A DNA stretch of 64,000 nt from Eledone cirrhosa (taxonomy: Eukaryota > Mollusca > Cephalopoda > Octopoda > Eledonidae): assembly GCA_964016885.1 (NCBI GenBank), contig OZ024742.1:364175877-364239876 (forward strand), given 5' to 3'. The notes beneath the pieces are model-generated. The model worked only from the letters and a program-made list of their open reading frames with translations. It was not told the DNA's origin and searched no databases. Both the position numbers and the translations under genes were made by a program. Shown here piece by piece: positions 47,029 to 57,416 of the stretch. Positions within the stretch are counted from its first letter, which is position 1, and each line of letters starts with the position of its first letter.

Positions 47029-48268
47029 CATTGCAGGCGTCATAGCTAACTTATTCATGGTATGGTGGGACAGTAGACTTAAACTTAAACTTAAAGAACA
47101 ATTAGAAGACCCCTTAACCCTGATAATGTACTCCCGCTACGTAGATGACATAAACATCGTAGTTAAAACTCCCCCACTAGAGAACAGTCAGGAACTAGAG
47201 AAAAACACAATGGAAAGCATCCAGCAAATAGCAAACTCCATCCACCAGAGCATTAGAGTTACTATAGACTACCCAAGTATACACCCCAACCATCGATTAC
47301 CTGTACTAGACACAGAGCTCTGGTTAGATACCATTAACAACAAAAAACAAATCCTCCATTTCCATTATGCCAAACCCATGACTTCGAAACATCTGATCCA
47401 CCGAAACTCGGCCATTTCGGACCATACCAAAATCAACATACTGATTGCGGATTTGGTACGGGTGATGAGAAATGTGTCCCGCATGTGCAACCCCGAAGAA
47501 CTAGAGAGACACATACAACACTTCATCCACCGTATGCAGTTCTCTGGCTACAATCAGAGAGATAGAATCAGAGTGTATAGAGGAGCCAGAACCAAATGGG
47601 AAAAAATGGTAAATAATGACTTAAATGGGACCTGCCCCTTGTATAAGAACAAATTTTGGAATGGAATAGAAAGAACTAGAAACAAGGCTAATAGAATAAA
47701 CTCATGGTATGATAGCAATAAATACCAGAGTGTAATGTTCATCGATACAACCCCTAGAGGCGAACTAGCCTACAAATTTAGAAGGGCCCTAAATAAACAT
47801 AAACTCAATATTAAGATAGTAGAAAGACCAGGTACCTCCGTAAAAACACTTATTAGCAAGACATACCCTTTTCAAAGACCCTCATGTATAGATAAGAAAT
47901 GTATAACCTGTAAAATAAGCCCCCATATTAACTGTAAAACTAGAAATGTAGTGTATAGCATAAGATGTACTGAAGGACAATGTAGAGACAAAAATATAGT
48001 GTACATAGGTGAGACAGCTCGTAGTATAGGGGAACGGATAAATGAACACTGGCGAGACCTTCAAGATAATAAAGAATCATCTGTACTCTACCAACATGCT
48101 AAGATAGAACACAAGGGTAAATTAGAGAACATAGAAATAAAAATAGAATCTACACACAGAAAAGATGCAATGTTTAGACAAATTACAGAGGCAATAAACA
48201 TAAAAGAATTACAACCAAAATTAAATAGAAAATATGAGTGGAACAGCAACATCACAACTTACAATTAA
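46985..48268 (+). CDS. PLE-E reverse transcriptase, second part, and GIY-YIG endonuclease
   Basis: EEGAAIGVSIAGVIANLFMV opens the real reading; the Met at 46985 comes from the shifted frame. YSRYVDDINIVV (YVDD, residue 52) is the RT active site; LPVLDTELWLDTINNKKQIL follows. Then thumb, CITCKISPHINC near 310 (zinc site), NVVYSIRC near 322, VYIGETARSIGERINEHW near 340 with the GIY-YIG Tyr, Gly and Arg, and ITEAINIKELQPKLNRKYEW at the end. RT copies the element RNA; the endonuclease nicks the target. Confidence 0.87.
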   Translation: MEKHAQEEGAAIGVSIAGVIANLFMVWWDSRLKLKLKEQLEDPLTLIMYSRYVDDINIVVKTPPLENSQELEKNTMESIQQIANSIHQSIRVTIDYPSIHPNHRLPVLDTELWLDTINNKKQILHFHYAKPMTSKHLIHRNSAISDHTKINILIADLVRVMRNVSRMCNPEELERHIQHFIHRMQFSGYNQRDRIRVYRGARTKWEKMVNNDLNGTCPLYKNKFWNGIERTRNKANRINSWYDSNKYQSVMFIDTTPRGELAYKFRRALNKHKLNIKIVERPGTSVKTLISKTYPFQRPSCIDKKCITCKISPHINCKTRNVVYSIRCTEGQCRDKNIVYIGETARSIGERINEHWRDLQDNKESSVLYQHAKIEHKGKLENIEIKIESTHRKDAMFRQITEAINIKELQPKLNRKYEWNSNITTYN

Positions 48269-48484
48269 GGACAAAATGAAAACACACACACACATAGAAC
48301 AAACAACCAACCAGTAACATGTAAATAAATAAATAAATAAATAAACAAATAAATAAATGAACATAAACACACACAGACACCCGGATGTGGCGCATGCGCA
48401 GACTGAGCACACAACACACACACAGAAACAAAATGGCGTAGGACAGAACAAAGGAGAGGCACAGAAACAAAGAAAGGAATCCCC
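48269..48484 (+). other. PLE-E 3' untranslated region
   Basis: CA- and TAAA-rich sequence from the stop codon to the hammerhead. Confidence 0.7.
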
Positions 48485-48529
48485 AGTCACTGAAGAGGTC
48501 ACAGAGTGTGTGACGAAAGGACTATGACT
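48485..48529 (+). ncRNA. Hammerhead-like ribozyme (PLE-E, plus copy)
   Basis: Stem I AGUCA 48485-48489 with UGACU 48525-48529. Core CUGAAGA 48490-48496 (N7 may be any base). One extra G (48497), then stem II GUCACA 48498-48503 with UGUGAC 48509-48514. GAAA 48515-48518. Stem III A48518-U48523 and G48519-C48522 around two bases. Predicted cleavage 3' of A48524 (CUA). It sits just before the 3' terminal repeat. Extra G at the stem II base and a 2-nt stem III loop are unusual. Confidence 0.75.
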
Positions 48530-48704
48530 ATATATAAACAACTATCTGGTTGTGGAACCAACCAACCAACCAGAAATTTATAAATTTATAAATTTGTAAA
48601 TTTATAAATATATAATAAACTGAAGTGAAAGCAACTGGTGCGTGTGTTTCTTATTGGCAGCATGACCCTCCCAAAGTATAACAATATATATATATATATA
48701 TATA

Positions 48705-48910
48705 TAGGAACGAGTAGGACCCCGACGGCTGAACTCAAGCCGTTTCGACGGCTAATTCTGGACAGAAGTAGTGGCACATGTGATGTGAGAAAAACTACAC
48801 ACCCTCCATCTCAACTCTACTTTTGAAAAGCAGAAGAACTGCGAAACCGGTAAAGGAACCAAATAAATATATATTTTTTTTGAAAATAAGACTCCAGTTG
48901 CATTTTCGAT
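48705..48910 (+). repeat. Composite hammerhead module, order foldback arm then ribozyme
   Basis: Starts GGAACGAGTAGGACCCCGAC, GGCTGAACTCAAGCCGTTTC, GACGGCTAATTCTGGA (one foldback arm), then GATGTGAGAAAAACTACACA, CCTCCATCTCAACTC and the variant hammerhead, then GGAACCAAATAAATATATAT, AGACTCCAGTTGCATTTTCG. Same blocks at 57751-58170 and 60034-60460, but there in the opposite order along the strand. Confidence 0.8.
48816..48860 (+). ncRNA. Hammerhead-like site with U3/A8 core, GCAG type, copy 1
   Basis: Core UUGAAAA 48823-48829 (U3, A8 instead of C3, G8). Stem II GCAG 48830-48833 with CUGC 48839-48842, loop AAGAA. GAAA 48843-48846. Stem III A48846-U48851, C48847-G48850, loop CG. Predicted cleavage 3' of A48852 (GUA). 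Stem I: U48822-A48853, U48821-A48854, C48820-G48855, then an A-G mismatch and U48818-A48857. Everything except positions 3 and 8 fits the consensus. Confidence 0.55.
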
Positions 48911-48924
48911 TTCATCTGTTTATC

Positions 48925-49063
<139 letters not shown>

Positions 49064-49512
49064 GGAAATCAGTAAAATCGAATCTCTTTGCGGTTTGCAA
49101 GTGAATTCGGCCTACTTATATGAAATGATGAGTTAGCAAAGCACTCGATAAGATAGGTCCTTATAATAGTAACATACGTTTAAAAAGCTTGACAAATCGA
49201 ACATTGTGGTAGGCTAAACTTACACACAATATGTATACCAGAGCAACGATAGCACTAATCAGGTTGAGAAAAAGTACACCTGGACAAATACGACGAATAG
49301 ACGTTTAAGACAAATTAGACGAATAGACGTTTAAAGTGTTTCTCTGAATCCAAAATCAAATATCCGACTTACTTGTAAGGCAAGCTCCTGGCAATTGATG
49401 ACCGAACGTTGGATTCAATTTTTCAACAGGTTTATCGTTCTTCCTGAGATGGAAGTGATAGATAATATGTTGCTGCAATAAGCTGCTAATCGAATCATAT
49501 ATATATATATAT

Positions 49513-49775
49513 CTAAGGCGGGTAAAATTCCCGAGATCCATGGACGAGTTCTCTCCAGCGGTCTCTGTCCCTCATTATCGCTGCCATGTCCTGCGTCTCC
49601 AACAGACCAGTGTCTGTCCTTAGGGCATCAACATACGTTAACCTTGGTCTTCCTCTTCTAGTGTGTCCATGTAGGGGCTGTCACAGGAGCACTGAGTGCA
49701 ATGTCAACTCTGGATGTCGGTGAGCATGTCCAGCTAACCTCAGTCTCCTCTGTGTCACTTTTGAGCTGACCTTTG
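49513..49775 (-). pseudogene. LINE ORF2 C-terminal relic (RTE-like)
   Basis: Minus strand reads RRLRLAGHAHRHPELTLHSV, a stop, then QPLHGHTRRGRPRLTYVD, ALRTDTGLLETQDMAAIMRD and RDRWRELVHGSREFYPP to a TAG at 49513-49515. The GHTRRGRP and MRDRDRWRELV blocks are typical of the last residues of RTE/CR1-like LINE polyproteins. Nothing upstream remains; the 5' break is in (TA)n at 49778. Confidence 0.7.
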
Positions 49776-49929
49776 ATATATATATATATAGTTAGGGAAG
49801 CAGAAAATTACTTATTGTGATCCAGCTCGTGGTTAAGAAAGCCAGTTTCATGGATGGTTTCAACGTACGGTTAAGGGTAAATCCACAAATTTGTAAGAAT
49901 TCCGTTCAATCTTGGAGTATAAAGTATAA

Positions 49930-50840
49930 AAGAGAAAACACAGGTAAGCATTAAGAGAAGGATTTTATCCAGGTATTGTTGAGAAGCTGTCGATTATGTG
50001 ACCTTGAGCTGTTCCAGATTTTGAGTTCGAAGAATAAGTTACTCAAAAATAAAATCGAAAGTTCAATTTATTGTAACCATAGACTCAAAGAAAAGTTTTC
50101 GCACTACAAGTGCAAATCGAATCCTTAGCCTCTTACTACCAACTGACAAACTGCATATACTTAGACTTTATACCCTCTTATTGTATCTAAACCCTTTTAA
50201 TTACCCACAAAAACCAATACCTATATCCCTACCTTCTCCTTCATTCCTCTTCTATTTCTTCGTTTTCTTCCTTCCTTCCCTCCTCTTTTTGGCTATCTTT
50301 TCTTTTCTTCTTTCTACCCTCTTCTTTGCTTTTATTTTGGTCATTATTACCTTCATCTTTATTTTTTATATATATATTTATCTCTTTATATCTCCCCCTC
50401 TCTCTATCCGTCCCTCCCACTATGATCAATTTAATTCTCTTTAACTCACTACATTCCACGACATGAAGTCCACATATCAAAACTGATCAAGGAATCCTTC
50501 CACCTCTACCCCTCCCTCCATCTCAGTTTGTCACTCTACTTACCAACTCTTCTCCCCCTTCCCCCCGCTCTATACTATTACGTTTGTCCCCTCACCTTCT
50601 AATTCCTCTTCCTCTCTCTCTATACTAGTAAATACAATTCCAATAAAATGCTTTTCTCTATATATTAAGAACTATTTCAAGAGTAGCTCACTCACTATTT
50701 TGAAAATTTGGACGTGAACAACAATTATAATTTAGTGGCTGCTATTTGCAGTATAGCAATATAAGGTTGAACTTACCAATGAAACGGTCGTAAATGCCTG
50801 GATAAAATCCTTCTCTTAATGCTTACCTGTGTTTTCTCTT
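49930..50840. mobile_element. Unclassified 911-bp element with 44-bp inverted ends
   Basis: 49930-49973 and 50797-50840 are perfect inverted repeats (outer AAGAGAAAACACAGGTAAGC, inner GATTTTATCCAGG). The interior has a pyrimidine-rich block (50220-50640) and no transposase or RT. Could be a non-autonomous DNA element, or a PLE-like unit with inverted ends; no target duplication is readable because the right flank is (TA)n. Confidence 0.65.
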
Positions 50841-50852
50841 ATATATATATAT

Positions 50853-52240
50853 ATATATATATATATAAGTATGTACACATACATACATATATGTATACAG
50901 ACGTACAGTAGTATGTATATATATATACATACATGCACACATATATATATGTACGTATGGATTCACCGAACATTTATTATAATGCTTGGTGTGTTTGTAA
51001 ACAAACATCCCGTATTAAGCCGTAGTGTCCAGCAACCATCGTTGCTCGTTTGTTCAACACTGACAAAGGAACGCTGTACTAGTTTCAAGCCTATTAGCTA
51101 TCGTCAGCAACGTATACATTCCTGCGAGATTGTTGAACGTATATACTTACCCTATGCATATTAACGGCTGAGTAGCCCAATTTGCATATCGAGTGGGTTA
51201 ATCGGCCGGGTCCACCGAAAACGATAAACGGAAAAAATGAAAGGAAATTTCATTTACCACTCTTAGTACGGCTGTTACTTAAATATAAGTATGTACACGT
51301 ACATACATATATGTATACAGACGTACAGTAGTTTGTATATATATATACATACATGCACACATATATATATATGTACGTATGGATTCACCGAACATTTATT
51401 ATAATGCTCGGTGTGTTTGTAAACAAACATCCCGTATTAAGCCGTAGTGTCCAGCAACCATCGTTGCTCGTTTGTTCAACACTAACAAAGGAACGCTGTA
51501 CTAGTTTCAAGCCTATTAGCTATCATCAGCAACGTATACCTTCCTGCCAGATTGTTGAACGTATATAATTACCCTATGCATATTAACGGCTGAGTAGCCC
51601 AATTTGCATATCGAGTGGGTTAATCGGCCTGGTGCACCGAAAACGATAAACGGAAAAAAATGAAAGGAAATTTCATTTCCCACTCTTAGTACGGTTGTTA
51701 CTTAAATATAAGTATGTACACGTACATACATATATGTATACAGACGTACAGTAGTTTGTATATATATATATATACATACATGCACACATATATATATGTA
51801 CGTATGGATTCACCGAACATTTATTATAATGCTCGGTGTGTTCACAAACATCTCGAATTAAGCCGTACAGTGTCTAGCAACCACCGTTGCAAATTTGTTC
51901 AACACTGACAAAGGAACGCTGTACTAGTTTCCAGCTTATTAGTTATCGTCAGCAACGTATACCTTCCTGCCAGATGATTGAACCTCTGAAAGTATATACT
52001 TTCCTTATGCATATTAACGGCTGAGCAGCCTAATTTGCATATTGAGTGAGTTAATCGGCCGGGAGCACCGACAACGTTAAACGGAAAAAAATGAAACGAA
52101 ATTTCATTTACCACTCTTAGTACGGCGGTTACTTAAATATAAGTAAGTATACGCACATACGTACATATATTTATATATGTGCATGTATGAATATATATAT
52201 ACATACTACTGTACGTCTGTATACATATATGTATGTACGT

Positions 52241-52250
<10 letters not shown>
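50853..52250 (+). repeat. 430-bp family, locus 3: three direct units then a reversed end
   Basis: CTTAGTACGG-type blocks at 51262, 51685 and 52116 give spacings of 423 and 431 bp. Each unit carries TTTATTATAATGC, GTGTTTGTAAACAAACA (shortened in unit 3), GCTGTACTAGTTTC and TAATTTGCATAT or AATTTGCATATCG. After unit 3, 52170-52250 is a reversed copy of the unit start (ACTACTGTACGTCTGTATAC). Confidence 0.9.
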
Positions 52251-52284
<34 letters not shown>

Positions 52285-53026
52285 ATATTTATAGATATGT
52301 ATGCGTGTATGTCTCTCTCACTCTCTCACTCTCTCTTTCTCTGTCTCTCTCTTTGTCTCTCTCTCTCTCACTCTCTCTCGCTGTGGCATAAAGCTGAAAG
52401 TGAATGAACTTTTCATATTTTGACGAGAGGAAATAGAAGTTTGTTGGTGATATCTTGTTTACTGCTGTTGGAAACTGACAAAGAACGAGAAGCAATGTAC
52501 AAAAATGTCATTTTGAAAACTTAATCCAGAAAGGTAAAATACTACCTGAGATTGCTGATATCGTGAGGGGCCTTATGAACATAGGAGAACCTTTGAAATG
52601 ACGGATAACATGGGAGGGGGTGATTACTTGTGTATGTGTGTGTGTGTGTGGGGGGGGGGGTATGTCTGTGTGTGTGCGTGTTGTACAGAAGAAGGGAAAG
52701 TGGAAGCGTGTGAAATAAAATGAAGAGTATTTTGGAGAGAAATATATATATATGTCGAGAGAGAGAGAGAAATAGTAAGAGTGATTCAGCGGGAGGTAGA
52801 TTACCAGAGTAAACGGCATTCAGAAATAGAGAGAGAGTGTGTGTGCGTGTGTGTGCGATCGAGATAGATAGAGAGAGGAGAGAGAGGGAGGGGGAGAGAG
52901 TGAGAGAGACATGGGGTGGGGAGAGAGGAAGAGAAGAGGGTTAGAAAATATAAAATGGTTGTCATTGTATATTGGAAGGTTTCATAAAATAACAATATAT
53001 AATATATATATTTGAAGTAGCAGAAA
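52251..53026. other. Microsatellites and no gene
   Basis: (TA)n 52241-52275, CT-rich 52312-52380, GT/G-run 52630-52680, GA-rich 52740-52935. No supported frame. Confidence 0.7.
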
Positions 53027-53065
53027 TCTATATATATAAAACTAAGGATGTCTCTGTGTGTGTGT

Positions 53066-53096
<31 letters not shown>

Positions 53097-53647
53097 AGTT
53101 TGAATCCCTAAAACTCGAGAAGTACCCAACCGATTTTTTTCAAACTTTACATATGTATTACCTATGTTTCAGGGAGTCTAATTCACATAAAATTATTCAA
53201 CTTTTTGATACCCTAGGGTCCGCATTAGGTGAAAAACTGCGTTTTTTTTCAGCTTTTTAGGGATTTTCTGAGGCGTTACATCAGACCAATTTCCTTGAAA
53301 TTGTAACTATGTATTAATGAGTCTCTTCTTTATACCGTGAGCAAAGACCTTTTTTATGGCCTAGGCGAAAAACTTCATTTTTTCAGCTTTTTATGGCTTT
53401 TTTGAGGCGTTACGTCTAGCCGATTTTTCCCGAAAATTCATTTTCTTGATCCCCTAGGGCCTGCATTAGGAGAAAACCTGAATTTTTCCAGCTTCATAGA
53501 GGAAAATCTTAAAGATTATCCAGCCATCAGAGTATTAGGTTTATTTTCTTTACATATTGTCAGGCATGCAATTTTTACCACGATTAGGTGTTAGCGGCCC
53601 GCGTTCAAAAATACCTTATCCCGTGCAGCGCCGGGTACCACTGCTAG
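53027..53647 (+). mobile_element. Helitron-2, non-autonomous (621 bp)
   Basis: Begins TCTATATATATAAAACTAAG after A, ends with hairpin CCCG/CGGG and GTACCACTGCTAG before T. Internal GAATCCCTAAAACTCGAGAA and CCGATTTTTTTCAAACTTTA are typical of animal non-autonomous Helitrons. An imperfect internal duplication (53215-53270 and 53320-53400, CTTTTTTAGGG/GGCGTTAC blocks). No protein encoded. Confidence 0.78.
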
Positions 53648-53677
53648 TATATTGTAAAGTGATCCAGCAATGAAATA

Positions 53678-53866
53678 ATTGTTTCTACTTTTGGCACAAG
53701 GCCAGCAATTACTCCAGTACATTACTGGTACTTCATTTAATCAACCCCGTAAGGATGAAAGACAAAGATAACCTCGGCGGGATTTGAACTCAAAATGGCA
53801 AGGACCGTAACTCTATGCGTCAAAGCATGGCGTCCGACCCTCTACCGATACGTCCAACCCCCAAAG
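53678..53866 (-). repeat. SINE-1, nearly full copy
   Basis: Reverse orientation: TTGTTTCTACTTTTGGCACA, CAAGGCCAGCAATTACTCC, CATTACTGGTACTTCATTTA, CGGCGGGATTTGAACTC (B box) and GGCGTCCGACCCTCTACCGA near the head. Flanks 53648-53677 and 53867-54130 hold nothing else. Confidence 0.88.
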
Positions 53867-54131
53867 AAATAATACGATGACTGAACATAAGATAAGGATA
53901 TCAGATATTTTACAACTCTACTGTCAACAAAACGGTCGGATATATTGAAATATATCATTAATGGATCTAAATGTCGGCTGGAAAGCAACAGAGACACTGC
54001 TTATCTACATTCAAATATCAAGTGTGAATTATCAAATGTAAACTTCACATCAGTGTGTATGTATATTTCTCTGTATACATACATATATATATACTGTATA
54101 TATATATATTTATATATATATATATATACAT

Positions 54132-54325
54132 ACATGGGTGAGTATGGATTCGAAATCGTAAGGTTGTGATTTCGATTCCCAGACCGGGTGATGCGTCATG
54201 TCCTTGAGCAAGACTCGTTATTTTACGGTGCTCCTTCTACCTGGAGTTGCGACCAATAGATAGTATTAGCAATTGGAAAGACCCGTTGAAACACTGTTTC
54301 CTCGGTCCGATTTGACGAAAGTCAA
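54132..54325 (+). repeat. SINE-2 5' part, tRNA-like head
   Basis: B-box-like GATTTCGATTCCCAGACC, then CATGTCCTTGAGCAAGACTC and ACGGTGCTCCTTCTACCTGG, related to 35280-35330 and 56930-57010. Ends into (TA)n. Confidence 0.7.
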
Positions 54326-54331
54326 TCGACT

Positions 54332-54528
<197 letters not shown>

Positions 54529-54946
54529 GTAGTCGACCAGCACTCAGTCCAAGGGACGACCTCGGCAGAAGTTAGTTCCACAAGAGTTAATAAACCATTA
54601 GAAATGTATATATATGTATATATATGTATATAAATACCCCCTCCGCCTCCGTGGTATTTTCTTCGGGCTTATAAGAGGCTTAGCTCTGTTTCTCGACCGT
54701 TATATCGCGTGACTATCTCCCCCTCCGCCTTTTGGGATTCTTTCTCACGTCGTGTGGACGCGTTCTTGAGACTAGTAAAATGAGGTATCCTCTTGATAAG
54801 TCGGCAGACCTCGCAAGGACTCTATATCTTTATGATATATTGTTTTTGTTTATGCCACGAAACTACGTAGTCGAGGAATTTAGGAGCAGTTTAGGTATGA
54901 TACATTTTATTACTAATTATATCTAAATGTTTCTTCTCTCTTCATA

Positions 54947-54989
<43 letters not shown>

Positions 54990-54993
<4 letters not shown>

Positions 54994-55168
54994 AAAAAGT
55001 ATGACCCGGACGTCAGAGCTCAAGCCGTTTCGACGGCTATTTCTAGTCCAGAAACAGCCGTTGAAATGGTTTGAGCTCTGCCGTCGGGGTCATACTTTTT
55101 CCTATTTACCACTCTACTACCCTAAGTATTGAGTACTCTGGTGCGTTATGGTCCATTTGGTTCCTTGC
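54990..55168 (-). repeat. Foldback module, reversed copy
   Basis: Inverted arms AGAGCTCAAGCCGTTTCGAC and GTTGAAATGGTTTGAGCTCT around CTATTTCTAGTCCAGAAAC, followed by the reversed flank CCACTCTACTACCCTAAGTA, CTCTGGTGCGTTATGGTCCA. Same family as 58000-58170, 60310-60460 and 61478-61675. Confidence 0.75.
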
Positions 55169-55194
55169 CACAATTCTTTTGTTATACACACACA

Positions 55195-55265
<71 letters not shown>

Positions 55266-55500
55266 AATGTTCAGAGGAAGCGCACGAGTTAGGATATATA
55301 TATATATATATGAAAACAGGGAGAAAGAGACGATTACGTGGAAGAAAAATATATTTTTTTCCATTTTTGTTTCTCTCCCTCTCTCTTTTCAGTGTTAGAA
55401 AATGATTAAAACGAAATGTTTTACTTTGTGTGAAGTGTTAAGGTATTAGTTGATTTATTCATTATTTAACAATGGCATTTATTTAACTGTTTAATTATTA
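55169..55500. other. (CA)n, (TA)n and AT-rich sequence, no gene
   Basis: CA at 55186-55226, TA at 55227-55251; rest unremarkable. Confidence 0.7.
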
Positions 55501-55545
55501 TCTATTCCCGGTTTCAGCCTTTATATGCATTATCAAATGATAGTG
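55501..55545 (-). ncRNA. Hammerhead-like site with U3/A8 core, UGCAU type
   Basis: Minus strand. Core UUGAUAA (55536-55530), again U3 and A8. Stem II keeps only GC/GC after a U-U mismatch. GAAA (55515-55512), then CCGGGA, where U16.1 has become G. Stem I UAUCAU (55542-55537) with AUAGAUA (55505 down past 55501), one bulged A. Looks like a decayed copy of the family at 28661. Confidence 0.4.
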
Positions 55546-55915
55546 AAATGTATTAGTGTGGTGTCGCACATGTTAAACAGAAGGTGCAGAAAGAATAATT
55601 TTATATACAAACAAGGTTTAAGAAGTGAAAAAAAAAAGAAAAAGGAAAAAAAGCAACGTGCATAATGTGGAACGTAAAAAGTCAATGTGGAAGAAAAAAA
55701 AAAAAATATATATATATATACTGTTATGTACCTGTTTGAGGTAGGGTCAATAAGAGTTAGAACTCCAGGTAGCAATATGGGGTGATATGCTCCCTATCGA
55801 TGAGTTACAATATCGATTTATCATGATCAATCAATATTTTGAAACGATCGTAAAACAATGAATTAATTAAGTCAATCATCGCCTTTTGTTTCATTTTCAT
55901 TGTTCAAAACACAGA

Positions 55916-55953
<38 letters not shown>

Positions 55954-56107
55954 CATACACGCGCGCGCGCACACAGACACACATGCACACGCATACATGC
56001 ATACACACACACACACATATATATATATACGCAAATGCTTATGTATTATTTTGTGTATTTATGTATGCATAAATGAATATTCATATAACTATGGATATAT
56101 ATATTTA

Positions 56108-56161
<54 letters not shown>

Positions 56162-56163
56162 TA

Positions 56164-56199
<36 letters not shown>

Positions 56200-56650
56200 T
56201 GTATGAATGTATGTATGTATGTATGTATGTATGTATGTATGCATGTATGTACATGTGTGTGTGTGGATACTTGTATATTTATATATTTAATCATACATAC
56301 TACATCATATTCACGGAACACATTGGAAATAAATCAGAGCATACAATTAAAAGAAAATATATATAATTTTTTCAACCCGGATATTTTCTACGAATAACAG
56401 AACTTAGAAAAGAAATATGTTTCTACGTGCAATCAGTGAGACGTAAAAACATATTTTCTATAACTACAATCGATTATATAGACATGGCTGCCGAAAAGCA
56501 AGCTAAGATACAGTAAACACTTTCGAAATGTAATTTACCAGCAAACTCCCCTTAGGGTTAAAATTCTCTTCGCTAAATATAGTTATTTATTTTTCTATAA
56601 CATCCGATTTTTTTCCTCAGTTTCCACAAACACCCACACGCATACATTTA

Positions 56651-56682
<32 letters not shown>

Positions 56683-56740
56683 CTTGTGTGTGTGAGTGTG
56701 TGTTTATGTATGTATATATATACATATAAGTTCATATATA
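55546..56740. other. Microsatellite-rich spacer, no gene
   Basis: A/T homopolymer-rich 55628-55715, (CA)n 55917-56020, (TA)n 56110-56160, (GTAT)n 56170-56250. Nothing else recognised. Confidence 0.75.
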
Positions 56741-56747
56741 TATGTGC

Positions 56748-56840
<93 letters not shown>

Positions 56841-56842
56841 TC
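56741..56842. repeat. (GT)n then (GA)n
   Basis: GT 56751-56825, GA 56826-56840. Confidence 0.96.
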
Positions 56843-56889
56843 ATACAGACACTCTCACACACAAAAACACACACGTATATATATATATA

Positions 56890-57060
56890 TGCGAGTGTGT
56901 AGTCGGCAGATTGGGGTGTAGTAGTTAAAATCGACAGGTCACGTCGCTTAATCTGTGTTGCATTGTGTTTCCGAGCAAAATACTTTATTAACGAGGCTCA
57001 ATCTGACAGGTGTTGTGACCAACAGACAATACCTGTAATGGAAAGACTGAGTCATTGAAC
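56890..57060 (+). repeat. SINE-2 5' part, diverged
   Basis: GTGTTGCATTGTGTTTCCGA, GCAAAATACTTTATTAACGA and GTTGTGACCAACAGACAATA line up with 54190-54270. Diverged tRNA-like head at 56890-56935. Confidence 0.55.
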
Positions 57061-57262
57061 TGTTGATTGATTCTTTTCTGAAGCGAATGATCCTGGTCTT
57101 CTTAAATATTGGTAATCTTAGGAAAGGTAAATATGTAAAATAATGAAAATATATTTCTGGCTGAAAATATGTTACAGTCATGGATGGATTGTTAGTTGAA
57201 GTGTGTCGATAATTCTTAATGTTTAGCGAGCAGATGGGCGAGTACACTAATTTGTATTTGCA
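57061..57262. other. No gene seen
   Basis: AT-rich, nothing recognised. Confidence 0.4.
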
Positions 57263-57416
57263 TACAAGTACATTAAATTTCGTGAACAAGTACATTAAAT
57301 TTCGCGCCCGTATTTTGGAATTGTTTTTGTAGCCATTTAGAGAATTTTTTGCCAAACACTACTGCTACAAAAACAATTCCAAAATACGGGCGCGAAATTT
57401 AATGTACTTGTTCACG
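57263..57416. repeat. Perfect 52-bp palindrome with 32-bp spacer
   Basis: 57281-57332 and 57365-57416 are exact reverse complements over 52 bp (CGTGAACAAGTACATTAAAT at the outer end). A 22-bp piece of the left arm is also directly repeated at 57263-57284. Could be a foldback MITE or a hairpin RNA source. Confidence 0.9.

Larger units (their letters stand above)
44453..48690 (+). mobile_element. PLE-E plus copy, near full length
   Basis: Flanked by direct repeats of about 150 bp (44453-44606 and 48538-48689, from ACAACTATCTGGTTGTGGAA to CCCAAAGTATAACAATAT), the pseudo-LTRs. Encodes an N-terminal domain, a low-complexity linker, RT and GIY-YIG. The sole coding lesion I see is a two-base deletion near 46996. 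The start codon lies inside the upstream terminal repeat, as in other Penelope-like elements. Confidence 0.9.
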
